DNA of 64,000 bases, from positions 1,426,001 through 1,490,000 of the forward strand of contig JAKSGN010000002.1 of assembly GCA_024180945.1 (NCBI GenBank). The letters are read 5' to 3'. How positions within the stretch are numbered: the stretch's first letter is position 1; each line of letters begins with the position of its first letter. The notes beneath the pieces were generated by a model. That model did no database searches. It worked only from the letters and a program-made list of their open reading frames with translations, and was not told the origin of the DNA. A program made the translations under genes and the position numbers. Positions 44,684 through 56,475 of the stretch are shown piece after piece. This DNA is from Macrophomina tecta (Eukaryota > Ascomycota > Dothideomycetes > Botryosphaeriales > Botryosphaeriaceae).

Positions 44684-47489
44684 TTAAAAGCCTGCTGCAA
44701 GCATCAACCCGTACCCCACCGTGATAACGACCACAAAAGCCAGAATGGACGCGGGCACGCCCCGCGTAATGAAATGCTTGACCTTGAGATACCGCTGGCC
44801 CGTCTCCGCCTCCATCATGATAGCCGCTGTAACACAAATACGTCAGTACCAAATCCGCAAAAACAGTCAATGATCCCGATGAGACGGAAGGATCAATGGG
44901 AGGGGTCAACTCACTCATATTCGGGAACCCACTCGTCGGCAGCCCCATAGCTGCCGAGCACATCAACACGCTCCCCATAACCAACAGATTCGGGTGCGGC
45001 TCGGCCATGCCCTGGCCGACCTCCTTGACCAGGGGCAGCACGATCAGCGCGGCGACGGTATGACTGATGAACGTGGCGACCACGAGAATCAGTCCACAAA
45101 AGACGACCAAGACGCCGTACAGGCTCATGCCCTCGACTTTCTGCGTGATGCCGGCGGCGATGGTGTGCAGAAGGCCGGAGGAGTTGACGGCCTTGCCTAG
45201 TGCCAGGCCGCCGGCGGCCAGGATGATGATGGTCCAGAGGAAGTTGTTGAAGTCCTCCTTGGTGAGGATGCCGGTTCCGAAGAATAAGACGATGGGGATA
45301 ATGGCGACGACGCCCATGTCGCCGAAGACGGGCTCGAGTTGGTGCGTCACGCACCAAAGCACGATGGTGATGATGGTGACGATGCTGATGAACCACTGGA
45401 TGCCGGTGAAGCGGTCACGCATGCGCCGGATGGGTACGATCGTCGTGCCCTTGCCCGGTTGGAAGGTGAGCAGCAGGAGCACCCAGATGACCAGGATGCT
45501 GATGATGCAGACTGGGAGGGAGATGAAGAACCACACACCCCAACCGGGCTGAGGCGTCATATTTTGTAGGGCGATCAGGTTCTGCGGAGAGGCGATGGGG
45601 GATGCCGCGCCGCCAATGTTGGAGGCCAATGCAATGCCCAGGAGCAGGGCCTTCGACATGTTGGAGTCTGCTGGAAGGTTACGGAGGATTGGTTGGATGA
45701 TGGAAAAGCACAGCACAGGTGCTGCAACGTTGCTAATCCACATACTCGCGAACATGGCCACGAACATGCTAGTGAGCAACACCGTCCTGGGTCTTGTGCC
45801 TGCCTTGCTCAGGACAAGGGTAGCCATCATTTTTGCGATGTTGTACTTCGACAAAGCGGCAGCGATTGTGAACCCGCCAAGAAGTAGCATAATGACGGGC
45901 GTCCACATGGCAGAAAAGATGTAGCTCGCCGCGGCTTTTGAGTCTAGACGATCGTGCGGCCGCGATTCCGAGCGGACCACTTGCAGGACAACCACAAGGA
46001 AGGGAACAAGTAAAGACGTGACGAAAAGCGGAATGGCCTGCAAAGAGTCAGTACGCGAAATTGACTTACGGTATTTGTTCTATATCACTCACCTCGGTAG
46101 CCCACAGCAAACTCACAAGAACGACGAGCGCCAAGCAGTTCTGCTGCTCTGGTTCCTTCATGATAGGGACGAAAAGGAGCACCGCAAACACTGCCAAAAT
46201 GGCAATTATTGTGTAGAACGTGGAGCTGAGCAGCCATCTCGGGCATGTGTAGCGTCCAACCGGAGTCCGGATTTCCTTCATCCCAACCTGATCCTCGTCG
46301 CCTTGAAGCCTACCCTTCGGGTCCGTGTCGCGGCCAAGGATCGTTTGTCTGATACCGAGATTCGCGGCCTGAGCCTTTCGCTCGATACCAATCATTTCTC
46401 GCCAGACGGTGTTGCGTTCCCACACCACATGCTCGCGGAGATGCAGGCGCAGCTCCCGTTTCGCAGTCGGGAGGTCACCCTGGGTGCAAAGATTCGCGTA
46501 GGTCCTCTCAATCTTGGATAGATTGTCGGCGAGGTTGTCCATGACGCGCTGCTGGAAGGGGTATGCTGGATCCACATTCTGCTCGATATACGTGCTCTTC
46601 AGGTTGCGGTCCAGGATCTTGTCGTACTTTTTCAGCACCTTGCTGAAGCCCGTCTTGTTCAGCTGGATGTAGGAGCGCAGCTCGCAGATGTTGACGTAAA
46701 GGCTGATCGTCCGCTTCTTCAGGGAAATGACCGAGTCATACAGCACGGCGAAGGACATGTCGTTCTCGTCGTCGAACGCCAAGCTCCGTCGCCTCCGTCC
46801 CAAGATTGCGCTAGAGGACATCATCCCCGATCCGGACATGTGCTCCTCCCCGCGCGAATTCCTCCTGTTCTTCGAGTTCGTCTTCCGCAGAGCGGAGCGC
46901 TCGTCGGCGTCCTCGTCGCTCTCATCCTCCTCTGCCAGAGAAGGGCGGCTGACGGTGCTGCGCCGCCGCTTGCCGAAGCCGAAGCCATTAAACACGCTGC
47001 CCTTGCGCCCGGTGCTCTTGTTCGTCTGGCGCGATGGCGGCGGGCCGTCGTCGTGCTCCTCCCCGTCCAAATCCTCGTTTTCCTCCAAGTACTCTTCCAC
47101 CTCCTTGAGCAGCGACTCCAACTCCGCGTACACCTCCTGTTCCTTGGACCTGTAGAATTTGCATATCTTCTCTAGCTCGTGGTCTAGCGCGCTCGAAAAC
47201 GTCTTGTCGGGATCGTCCACGGTGCCGGCGAGCAGCGGCGATGACTCGGCATCCTGTGTCTCCGGGCCGGCACGCTGGTGGATCTGCTTTTCGAGCTGAT
47301 ATATCCTGGACGCAAAGAGAAAAAAAAAGAGCTTGTCAGCCAGTCCTGCTCTCCCTCAAACCGGTAATTTGTGCCATTTGTCCGCCCGTGGTATTCCCAT
47401 ACTCACAGCTTCTTAAGATTGCTGTAGTTGATGTATTGGCTGCTCCAGTCCGGCACGGCATTGAACTGGATGCTGTGAGAGAACTTCAT
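44684..47489 (-). CDS. SPX-domain low-affinity phosphate transporter (Pho87/Pho90 type)
   Basis: Plasma-membrane phosphate permease with a regulatory SPX domain. Four exons, 47407-47489, 46093-47305, 44915-46037 and 44684-44826, total 2562 nt and give 853 aa. The SPX domain opens with MKFSHSIQFNAVPDWSSQYINYSNLKKL and continues with IYQLEKQI, DHELEKICKFYRSKEQEVYAEL and the basic helix LNKTGFSKVLKKYDKILDR. An acidic, Ser/Arg-rich insert separates the SPX parts. The permease half has about 12 helices of the divalent-anion symporter type, among them ATLVLSKAGTRPRTVLL, MFASMWISNVAAPVLCFS, GIALASNIGGAASPIASPQN (the SNIGG substrate loop), SLPVCIISILVIWVLLLL and MGLPTSGFPNM. The duplicated SN and TSGFPN loops are the sodium/anion-site hallmarks of the superfamily. 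The closing exon adds the last helix, VPASILAFVVVITVGYGLML. The start sits 8 bases into a conserved SPX opening, so I am confident in it. Confidence 0.92.
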
Positions 47490-48046
47490 GTCGGCCTCGT
47501 CGAGCAGGAGCTCGAGCTTCCAGAGGCGGTGCCGTCTGCGGGCGTCGGGGTGGAGCTTGCGGGCTGCGCAGGCGGCGGAGGCAGACGGAGCGTGGCTGCG
47601 CTTCGGGATGGCCGACGACGAGGAGAGTTCCTGGAGCTCAAACGCGTCGACGGACGGGAGGAGGGGAGGAGGGAGACGGGGGCCGGGACTCGAGTCCAGG
47701 GTCGCGGTGGGAAAGTCAGTCGGCGGGCAGGTGATGTGTGCGGCAGCGGCCAGGCACCACTACAAGTAGGTGGCGCAGTGGGGCGGGCGCGTCGGAGGGG
47801 GAAGTGAGGACGGGCGAGTCGCGGCTAGTGCAGCGGGATGAGGCGTCATGCGTGGGCGGCAGGAGGAGGTGAACGAAGCCGGCTTCTGATGCGTTGCTCC
47901 CGGGGTGCGTAAAGGCCGGATAGCAATTGGGCCAAGGCCGGACGTGCCCAGCCAGGCGGCTCCTCGCAGGGCCTAGCCGCCACGCGGGCAGCTCGGCGGT
48001 GTGCTCTCTACTGGCCCAAACCGACAGCGCATCATCGCTGTGTTGC

Positions 48047-48069
48047 TTTTTTTTTTTTTTTTTTTTTTT
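48047..48069. repeat. 23-base poly-T tract
   Basis: An uninterrupted T run about 560 bases upstream of the SPX phosphate transporter start; on that gene's strand it is poly-A, a common promoter feature. Confidence 0.9.
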
Positions 48070-49741
48070 GCTGCTTTTGCGTTGCGAGACCCTGCGCGAT
48101 GCTCCCTAGCTTCATGCAATCCCCTGGTGCCTTCTGCCGGCGACGCGGTGCTGCTATAGGGGCGTGTAGCGAGCTCGCGACGTCATATCAACAACTCCAG
48201 CCGCGCAGATGCCCGAGAGCCGCATCGCCCTCCTCATTCTGCGCTGCCTCTTGTGTTTCGACCACGTCCGCCGTCGGAGACGAGTGTCAGGAATCCGCTT
48301 CGTGGCGACCACCGTGTTTGTTCGCCAGACACACTGCCGCCTTGGGTAAAGCGCGCCTTGCCGTGCGCTTCCAGCTGTGAGACATGCTGCAGCACATCGA
48401 AGTTGCTGATATGGGCGCCGAGATGGAGTGAACTGCTCCTCGAAGAGGCAGAGCTGCACAGACGAATGAGACGGCCGCATTTGACAACGTGCTCGAGGGA
48501 CTGCAGCACTCTATAAAGCTTGCGGCCCACAGCTGAATGTCCATGTGCCCATCCTCCGCATGACCACCACCGGCTAGCTCCCCGTCAGCACCAGACCACC
48601 CGCCACCAGCCATGACACATCATGCATCCAATAGGTGAGGGAAAGTGCTAGATTATTCTATAGGACCCCCAACCTCAGGCTCCTCCCGCTGACCTTCTCC
48701 GCTTCACTTGCCATGTGAGAAACTATGTAGCCGCCACCATCCCTCGATCTCAACGAGGACTAGAGCTGCTGCCAGCCATTGCAGCGGCCCCGAGAACCAC
48801 CAAAAGAAGAAACCAAATAGAGCCAGGAAAATCTCGGAATAATTCAACAAGAACCAGAGCGGCGCAAGAGGCGCTAAAAACCGAAACCACAAACACCCGC
48901 ATCAGACGCGAACGGCAGCGCATCTCACTCGTCTTCAACTGCAACTTGCCACACGGGCAAGGAGGTAAGACATGAACGCTCGTTACCGGTCAGCAGCTGT
49001 CGAAGCCTCCGGACCTTACATCAACAGCAAAGCTCCAGCTCCGCTCCGCATGGTGCGCCACCAGCAGTCCAGGGTCCGAAGATACAAGCGCAGGAAGGGC
49101 GAGCGCGCGGAGCGGGAGGCTCAACGACAGGCGAGTGAACGATCATACCCAAGATGTCCGGCTCGTGCACAGCTTCAGCACACCGCCTCTGTCGCGGCCT
49201 ACCATCGTCACCAACTCGACGTACAGTCTCCTACAAGCAACCTCGCGGCCAAAGGGGCAAGCCAACGCTGAGGCGGGGAGATTGCGAGAAGAACTGACCC
49301 GAGCCGATGGGGAGGCGGGGACGGAGACGGGGGAGCTGGAGAGGAGCGGGAGGGCAAGGGCTAAAGTACCAGAACCAACTGCTTTCAACGCTGCACCACT
49401 AGCCTCCAGCAAAAGGAGGGGGGTGAGGGAAAGTGGAGAAAAACTCAACAAACGCCCCCAGGACGCATGCAAACGCAACTCAAGTGCACAAACCAATTGT
49501 TTTCCTCCTCCTTTCGCGTCCAGTCCAAGCGGTTGAGCGAAGGGCACATTCCTGAAGGATCCAACAGTTAGAGTAGGAAAAGTTTCGCATTGTCGTGAGG
49601 AATGATCCAGTTCCCGCTTTGATCGTGTACGTGAAAGAAAAGAGAGATAAATGAACACCAGTTTCCAGTGGCGAGATCCAAAGGACCTACAAACCAGTGG
49701 TTTTGCGCTGCAAGATAGCGCGCAGAAAAGACCTCAGGGAC

Positions 49742-49757
49742 CAGGTTACGTAACCTG
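49742..49757. repeat. perfect 16-base palindrome
   Basis: CAGGTTACGTAACCTG is self-complementary over its whole length. It lies 110 bases past the PRM1 stop. Confidence 0.9.
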
Positions 49758-49866
49758 AGCAATTACGAACTCATCGCAAATTGAGCAGCACTTGCGCATT
49801 CCTCAGTAGACGACAGTCTGTCACGCCGAGGCGGAGGAAAGGTCAGTTGAGGGTTGTGCATGCTGC

Positions 49867-52173
49867 TCAAGAGAATGGATTCCAGCTTCTGCCGCCAGAT
49901 TTCTCATTGGTTGGAGTTGTCTCGTCGAAACTGCCAGCCTTGCTCGTGCGCTCCTGTGTGGGCCGCGACACGGCAAGTCCAACAGGATGGATCGCACCCA
50001 CATCGCCGACCTTCTCATTATCCATTGGCACCTCGGAGAAATTCTCTTGGGATTGGTGCTGTTGCTGGTTGAAGTTCGGGAAAGGTCGAGGAACGATTGT
50101 GTAGGGCGCGGCCTTGTTGACGTACTCGTACGGCGGTGCGGCATCGCTAGGGCGAGGCGGCGAGACAACACCCACAGGTGCGTCATGGCCGCGATAGCGA
50201 TCGGTCTCAGGGTCAGCCACGTAGTGCTGCCCGCCTTCGGCACGCGTTTTACCGCTGCCCGAGAAGACCATGATCGCCCGAACGATGCCGATAATGAGGA
50301 CAATGACCCAGATCAGAACAATGCAAGTGGAGATGATCGCTTCGATGCGAATGCCTTCTTTGAGCTTGTTGACGAGTTTGACGATGGCATCAGAGACTTT
50401 GTCGGCCGCCTCGCTGCCAGGAGACGCGAGGAAGGAGTCGTCAGCAGATCCGTCTGACATTGCGGCTGCTGCGCCAATGGAGAAGGTGTCATTGGGCAGC
50501 GTCGGGACGGTGACGTGCGCATGGTCGTGGACCCACGTGAGCCCTTTCTGAATGCCCTCAATTTTCATGACAACAAGGCAGTTCAGAACGTCCTTGATGG
50601 GGTCGTAAAGAACGGTCCCACCGAAGGTTGCGTTGAGGGCATCGCTCATCTCGTCCACAAACACGTTCAGAGTATCATTGACGGCCTTGGTGCTGGTATT
50701 GACCCAGCTAAACAAGTCGTCGTTGAGGTCCGTGTTGAGGGCTCCAATGGCGTTGTTGGTCCCGTTGGCCCACGACTCCGAGGCATTGTTCAGCGCAAAG
50801 ACAACTTTGTCAGCAAAATCGCCAACCTGCTGCGTCAGCTCGGGGACTTCCTTCTCAATCGTCTTGAGGAGGATATATTGGCAAAGACAGGCAAAAAGAC
50901 CTGCAAGTCCCAAGCACAGGACGAAGAGCGCCGGCGTGGAAGTAGCGTAGGCGACTGCCCAGCGCACAGCGATCTGGCGACGAGTGGAGCCGAAGCGGTT
51001 GGCGAGCCAGATACCGATGGATGACGAATAAGGCCTGGAAGCGATGTAAACGACGTCCAGAGGGTCGTATGCAGTCTGGCTGACCAGCTGAGCACGTCGC
51101 TGCATTGTTTGCCAGCGCTTGATTTCCCTCCAGGCCATCGGCACGCAAACGAGGACGGCGAGGACTACGATCACGGCAATGAAGACTCGCTTGGCAACGA
51201 TTTCGGTCTTGACAAGGCCATCAAAGAAGTCGTTGATGCCATTGCTGTCGGAACAGAACGTGAGCTTTTCTTTGGCCGGCACCGGGAAGATGGAGTCGTT
51301 GAATGTGTAGTTGCCGGTCTTCTCGTTGATCAACTGCTTCACCAATTCGAATGGGAGGCGAAGGGCACTGTTGGTGAGGTTCTGAACCTGATCAAACGTC
51401 GGAATCGAGTTGTTGAGCTTCTCCAGGCCCTGGTCGTATCCAGCTGGGAGCTGAAGATTCTTGAGCTCATCGATCTCCGAGGTCAGGTTGAGCTTGTCCA
51501 TGCCGTCGCCGCCAAAAATTTGGGGGATGCTGTTGATGCCATCGATGAGTTTGTTGACTTCGTCCTGGAATGCATCGGCCACGTCGGCGATATTATCTCC
51601 AACAACGTCTAGAGTCTTGTTCAGTCCGTCGCCAATGAACTCGGCAGCTTCAATGACAGTGTGGAGGCTGCCACGAACCGCGAGAGTGATCAGACAGACA
51701 TAGGTAGACGTGAGAAGGTTGATGTAGAAGACGATAAGCTCTTCCACGCCAGTGACGATGAGGTCGAGCATGGACATCAGCCCGCTCACCGTCTTCTCGA
51801 TGCCCGAAGTGGTGATCTGGTTGACGCCCTTGGACATGTAGTGGGGCATGGAGGCCATGGCACTGCCGACGGACTCGACGCTCGTACATGCTGAAAGAGC
51901 TTCAGTGCGGGCGGAGCTGAGGTTGTCGTTGAGGTTGGCAGTGGCAATGAGTACGCGCACGAGGACAAGGAGGAGGAGGATAGTCCAGCGGTTGATCCAG
52001 ACCTGCGAGAGCCTAGCTCGAAGGCCGAGGTATGGTGTGAGGTATGGTGCTTGGTTTGTGACAGGTCGCGGTGCGTCCTGGGAGGCGTAGTAGTCCCGCA
52101 TCTCATGATCGCCAGCGGAGTGAGATGGAGGTACGTCCGGAAAGGCGTAGGGTCGGTTCGCTGCGGAAGACAT
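49867..52173 (-). CDS. PRM1: plasma membrane fusion protein PRM1
   Basis: Multispanning protein that promotes plasma-membrane merger during mating in yeast and in hyphal/cell fusion in filamentous fungi. It is a single exon of 768 aa, typical of the Pezizomycotina form. After a cytosolic head with the conserved APYLTPYLGLRARLSQVWINRW, membrane helices are seen near 63-80 (TILLLLVLVRVLIATA), 150-170 (IVFYINLLTSTYVCLITLAV), 335-355 (VFIAVIVVLAVLVCVPMAW), 415-440 (LFVLCLGLAGLFACLCQYILL) and 635-660 (STCIVLIWVIVLIIGIVRA). Two large extracellular loops lie between them, with several N-x-S/T sites. The Cys-containing first loop has the family's SACTSVESVGSAM. The tail is Pro/Asn-rich and ends in NEKSGGRSWNPFS. 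I see no break. Confidence 0.9.
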   Translation of the reverse strand: MSSAANRPYAFPDVPPSHSAGDHEMRDYYASQDAPRPVTNQAPYLTPYLGLRARLSQVWINRWTILLLLVLVRVLIATANLNDNLSSARTEALSACTSVESVGSAMASMPHYMSKGVNQITTSGIEKTVSGLMSMLDLIVTGVEELIVFYINLLTSTYVCLITLAVRGSLHTVIEAAEFIGDGLNKTLDVVGDNIADVADAFQDEVNKLIDGINSIPQIFGGDGMDKLNLTSEIDELKNLQLPAGYDQGLEKLNNSIPTFDQVQNLTNSALRLPFELVKQLINEKTGNYTFNDSIFPVPAKEKLTFCSDSNGINDFFDGLVKTEIVAKRVFIAVIVVLAVLVCVPMAWREIKRWQTMQRRAQLVSQTAYDPLDVVYIASRPYSSSIGIWLANRFGSTRRQIAVRWAVAYATSTPALFVLCLGLAGLFACLCQYILLKTIEKEVPELTQQVGDFADKVVFALNNASESWANGTNNAIGALNTDLNDDLFSWVNTSTKAVNDTLNVFVDEMSDALNATFGGTVLYDPIKDVLNCLVVMKIEGIQKGLTWVHDHAHVTVPTLPNDTFSIGAAAAMSDGSADDSFLASPGSEAADKVSDAIVKLVNKLKEGIRIEAIISTCIVLIWVIVLIIGIVRAIMVFSGSGKTRAEGGQHYVADPETDRYRGHDAPVGVVSPPRPSDAAPPYEYVNKAAPYTIVPRPFPNFNQQQHQSQENFSEVPMDNEKVGDVGAIHPVGLAVSRPTQERTSKAGSFDETTPTNEKSGGRSWNPFS

Positions 52174-55100
52174 GATGACCGAAGGGTCTGAAATAACTCG
52201 CCTGGAGGTTGTGTATTAGGAAAGTGTGGATGCCAGCCAGCGGCAAGACGCAGTCGATGCAGTCGTGAGGTCGTAAAAGCAAGTGCAAAAGAGAAAGACG
52301 TTGGGAATTCGTAGCGCGTCGAGGCCGAGGAAGGGAAGAAAAGGCCTCGGGGACAGGTATGGTGAACAGTCGTAACAAAAGCCGCGAGGATTACTCTACT
52401 AGAAGGACAATGGAAACATGACTCAATGGCAAACAAAGAGCCCGGGCAGGGAGGAAGGCGAAGGTGAAGGCAAGGTGTGAAAGAAAGCTTGCACTCGGGG
52501 CACAAGCAGACAATAATAGATGTTTGTCGTGGACGTACCTGGGCAGGCATGGCCCGAGCAGCGACCTGGCGGCAGTGGCTTGCTGCCGGGTCGTGAAACA
52601 AGCAGATCGCTTGGACGAGCGGTTTCAGCGACATGCGGACGATCAGGCCTCTATCCTGGGCTCTGAGGCTCTGTTGGTAGCGCGGCGCAAATAGCCGCCC
52701 TGGGAGGGCGAGTGGAAGGCGGAGAGCCAACCGTTTCTCGGCGGAGCGGTCGGTCTGGAGGAGAGCGTGGACAGTGCGCTGCAGCACGATGCCAGCGCGA
52801 CGGCGCATCTGGGTCGCCTCACTGGCCGGTCGTATCCTTCGCGCTCCGGCTTGCGACACGGACAGCGAAGTCTGCTGGCGCGGGCGGCACCGCGACGCTC
52901 AGACGGCCGAGGCCGCGGGTCGCGGCGGGCCACGCCTCCAGAGATCACCGTGGATGGGTTGTCGTCGCAAGGGGACAGCACCGTAGCGGCAGGACTGTCG
53001 GTTACGGGGCGCCCACAGCAGCGCAGTGGTGGGCCAGGCGAGCTATTAAGTAGTGTGGCAGCCCGCGCGACCATTCGTGGCTGGAGCAGAGGCCAGCGCG
53101 CAAACCCTGTTTTTGCCGGAGCCTGCAGACGTCATCACCGTGGCGGCGCGGAGAGGCGGCCGCACTGGGCCTCAGCATCTGTTTGTCTCCAGCGCTGCGA
53201 ATTGGCTTCTCAGACGCAAGCCAACGGGCGGCGAGGCTGCCACGGACCGCGTCGTCACGCGGCGGCCTGGTGTTGAGGAAGCGGAGGCTTCGCAACGGAT
53301 GTACTTTCGCAGGACGAAGGCGAAGGCGGCGGCAGCAGCGGGCGGATTTGCAGCATCGATTGGCCGTCGCTTGTCCCCGCAGCGCTTGGCCTTAACCGCC
53401 CGTGCGACCTTCCCCACCGTGAAACGCGCCGTGACCGCCTCCGCTACCCTCCGCCTTTTTTCAACACCAACGGTTCCTGCGCATCCTACCTCAACCCTCC
53501 GGCGCTTCTCGTATCTTGAGAACGCTCTTACTTCTGTTTACAAAGATCTCCGGATATCCGCGTCGTTTTCTGCAGCCCACTGCACATCCCGTGACGCGTT
53601 CAACCGTCGTGTGTGCTTCCATCTGCGCGGCCTGCTCCACTACCCACTGCTTTCAGTGCCTCCTCCATCCGCATTTCCGCCGTCCCCTCCCGCCATATCG
53701 CGTTCTCGGCAATCTTCCGTTTCTTCCGGATTGGCGTTTCCCGCCATTTCCACGTCATGCGCTCAAAGTCAAGCGCTCACGCGAACCCAAGGAATAAGCT
53801 CCGTGTGTCGTGAGGCTGAGACTCGTGGGATAAGAGCGCCAGTGCCACGCATAGTCGTACGTATGCTTCATGCAGGAGATCCTGAGGGAAAATCTCAGAC
53901 ATGGGCTTGCGAGGTTGACTCATTCTTTTCCGAAGTCTTGGTATCACAGAAGAAGCTAAAAGAAAATTAAAAAAAAAAAAAAATTAAGACAGAGTGCCCC
54001 GGATGCGACTCCGCGCACCCGACAGTAGTACCAGCATCCAGACAGCTGCATGTTCACGCCCAGAGATAATACGCTCGTGCTCTTCGCTTCGTTTTCTAGT
54101 CTCTGTCTTTCCAACAATGATCTTCTTGAATCACCTCCAGCCGATTTTCAATATTGCGTCCTTGTCGTTGCTGGTCTAATCAAGGCCCTCACAACATTGT
54201 GTCTCGCTGCCGTGGCATTTCTATATCGGCTTTTATTGTCTCGGTGAATGAGTCTATCCCTATCTGAGCCGAAGCTTTTATAGAGTCTTGATCGCAATGA
54301 TCCCGTACCATCACGGCGGCGTCTGTTGAGGCCTTAGATAGTGGGGATGCAGGTGTCTTCCAAAGTGACCCTTCACGTGACATTGTTGTTGCGCGGTAGA
54401 TGTTCGGTAACGGCCGGGCCGTTATGATTGCAGCGCCAGAAGAGTTACTTCAGCGTCACCGTGTCTTCCAGCAACTCTTCCTACCGCTCTCTGAATCCGG
54501 AAAATCTCGTTGATCGCAGTGTCCCGTAAGCCTAGCCCTTTGGAGCCGCTTGAAGAAGAGGCTAACTCTTCACGCATAGGTTCTTCTCCCTATCTTCGCC
54601 CTTTTTCCACCGCGTGCTTGCCGAAAAGGGCAATTGTGTTCCGTTGCTGCGCCCTGTTGGTGCTGCTCTCGTCGTTCTCTTTATGACTCGACTTTTTTTT
54701 TCCCCCATCTGCTTCGTCGGCTCAAAGTTCTGTTGCCAGCATCTGCTAAGACTCCTCCCTACCCGCTCTTTGCAACTTCACCAAGAAGCAAGTCTTGCAG
54801 CGATTTCATTCCGCCTACCCTGCTTGCTTGCTGCGTTCACCAACACAGCACATTTGGACTCGTTTGCACAGCACTCACCGGTTGGCTTGATCTTCAACGC
54901 CGTGCGTTACTTTGCATGAACCCTTGCACTTCACGAGGTTGAATCATCGACCGAGCAAGACACTGCTGCCGGTCAAGTCTATTCGCACCGCAGTGTACCC
55001 AACGTTTAGCCCAACGGTTTCGTCAATTGCAGCCGGGTACACTCCGTTTGGGACCTTCGCGTCGCATATACTCGAGGCTTGAGTTCCAACGCCGGTCAAC

Positions 55101-55596
55101 TTCTACATCTACCGCGTCGGTACGCTGGTCCTCGCCCTCCTCAAGCTGTGGATTCGTCATTGCATTCTCACTATTCGTTCTGGAACCAAGGTCCGTCCTT
55201 CCTCTTTTGCTCTACGTTGTCAATTCCGTGCCATGCGGCTCTGCACATGCAAGCTTGGCCGGGTGACCGTCCTCCTTCCGTTGGGCCCATCAATTGAACG
55301 GAGACCACGCAGTCATGTGCTGCTATTGGCTTCCCATTGTTCGGCACGCAACAATAGCTGATCACATGCGCTTTTGTAGATAATTGCTACGCGCCTACTG
55401 GTCTCAATTACGCTCCGAAGCCAATTTACAGCCGCACGCACCTTTACCAATCATCGATCCAATCCACCAACCCTTTCACCCTTCACCACTTCCGCCAATC
55501 GTTCTTACTCCGAGCCACAGTAGCCTCACAGCTATTTGCCCTCGAAAGCTTACACTACGTGTCCGACCCAGTGTGAAAAGCAACCGCGTGACAACC
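52174..55596. other. 3.4 kb divergent intergenic region
   Basis: Upstream region of PRM1 (-) and of the unassigned gene at 55597 (+). It contains an A run near 53970-53983, a TCACGTGA box at 54373-54380 and a 17-base inverted repeat at 54408-54424. The 305-codon frame at 53053-53970 has no domain and biased composition; I do not accept it as a gene. Long leader introns are possible. Confidence 0.4.
54408..54424. promoter_or_regulatory. 17-base inverted repeat with CGG/CCG half-sites
   Basis: TAACGGCCGGGCCGTTA has perfect eight-base arms around one centre base. Inverted CGG...CCG pairs are the usual target form of Zn2Cys6 regulators. It lies about 1.2 kb upstream of the gene at 55597. Function is inference. 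Confidence 0.3.
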
Positions 55597-56475
55597 ATGG
55601 ACGCACATTCCCACCAGAAGTCTCCTTTGCAGCCGCTGGAGATAGCATCGCCCGACCAACCCATACGGCCGACACAGCCAGCCGCGCTTTTCAGTGACAC
55701 GAGCAGTTTTCAACGTGACGGTCTGGCAGTCAACCGCGCCCAGCCCCGCAATCCCCACGAGATAAGTGAGGATGAAAACCAAGAGATGGCTTATGTTGGA
55801 TCGCATACACAGAGCTGGACGTGGTCCTCGCCGCGTGCACTTCAGGAAGACCTCTACTCCGTCGCCAAGGTTTCAGTAGAACGCCACTTTCGCGGCTACG
55901 ACCGTGACCTTCTTGAAGCTTTGAAGGGCCTTGATAAGTGGTGCGAGCATGCGACCAATCTAAAGATGGTCGCAATCAAGCTCGAGCAACGTAGGATCAT
56001 GGAGAAAGAACTGTATCAACGCTTGCGTTCTGAAAACCAGATACACAAGGCTTTCGGTGGCCGCAAACTTTCCATTGGCATGGGTGCAGTTCTTTGCCAT
56101 CACACTCTCTGGTGTGCTGACTACAAGACCGATTGGCGTAGGCTGGCACCGTGGCCCAGCATCGCGGAGCAGAAGTGGGAGGGCGAGGACCGCGCCCGCA
56201 CCAAGGTTGGCAGGTACTTCCCTCTTCCTCGCGAGCCCAGCAACGGTAGTGTTCCCTGGAACTATCTTCCTATGATCACCTCCTCGCCCTTTGATCAGAT
56301 CTGGAAGATTCCCTCTGAACTCGACATCCTCTACCCCATGAGTCAGATCAACGCCGAGGTCGAGCATGACCAGCACGCTCTCTTGAACCAGGACATTCTC
56401 GACGCTATGGAACTTGGCCCGAACGATGTTTGGGCCAAAGATGATCTTTCCCTGGATCAGCTGATCTCTTTGTAA
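55597..56475 (+). CDS. unassigned protein, conserved-looking
   Basis: I do not recognise the family. I chose the ATG at 55597 because it sits in ACCATGG and fits the change in composition; an in-frame ATG at 55384 would add 71 residues of low-complexity sequence. From 55597 the frame has 292 aa. The N-terminal 60 residues are Pro/Gln-rich. Then follows a mixed helical and Trp-rich part: TWSSPRALQEDLYSVAK, RDLLEALKGLDKWCEHATNL, KMVAIKLEQRRIMEKELYQRL, ALCHHTLWCADYKTDWRRL-like sequence and RTKVGRYFPLPREP. The end is acidic (ELGPNDVWAKDDLSLDQLISL). The frame's TAA overlaps a strong donor, TTTGTAAGT, so the gene may splice into an exon near 56640 rather than stop. Confidence 0.62.
   Translation: MDAHSHQKSPLQPLEIASPDQPIRPTQPAALFSDTSSFQRDGLAVNRAQPRNPHEISEDENQEMAYVGSHTQSWTWSSPRALQEDLYSVAKVSVERHFRGYDRDLLEALKGLDKWCEHATNLKMVAIKLEQRRIMEKELYQRLRSENQIHKAFGGRKLSIGMGAVLCHHTLWCADYKTDWRRLAPWPSIAEQKWEGEDRARTKVGRYFPLPREPSNGSVPWNYLPMITSSPFDQIWKIPSELDILYPMSQINAEVEHDQHALLNQDILDAMELGPNDVWAKDDLSLDQLISL

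Larger units (their letters stand above)
47490..49866. other. 2.4 kb intergenic with a poly-T tract
   Basis: Promoter side of the SPX phosphate transporter and 3' side of PRM1. It contains a T run at 48047-48069 and a perfect 16-base palindrome at 49742-49757. No supported gene: the frames of about 60-190 codons lack motifs and overlap each other on both strands. Confidence 0.45.

Noticed and set aside
44911..45396. His/Arg-rich alternative frame within the phosphate transporter
   Set aside because: It lies in another frame of an exon with clear membrane helices and family loops.
53053..53970. 305-codon plus-strand open frame between PRM1 and the next gene
   Set aside because: Composition is that of translated GC-rich spacer, no motif is present, and it runs into a poly-A tract.
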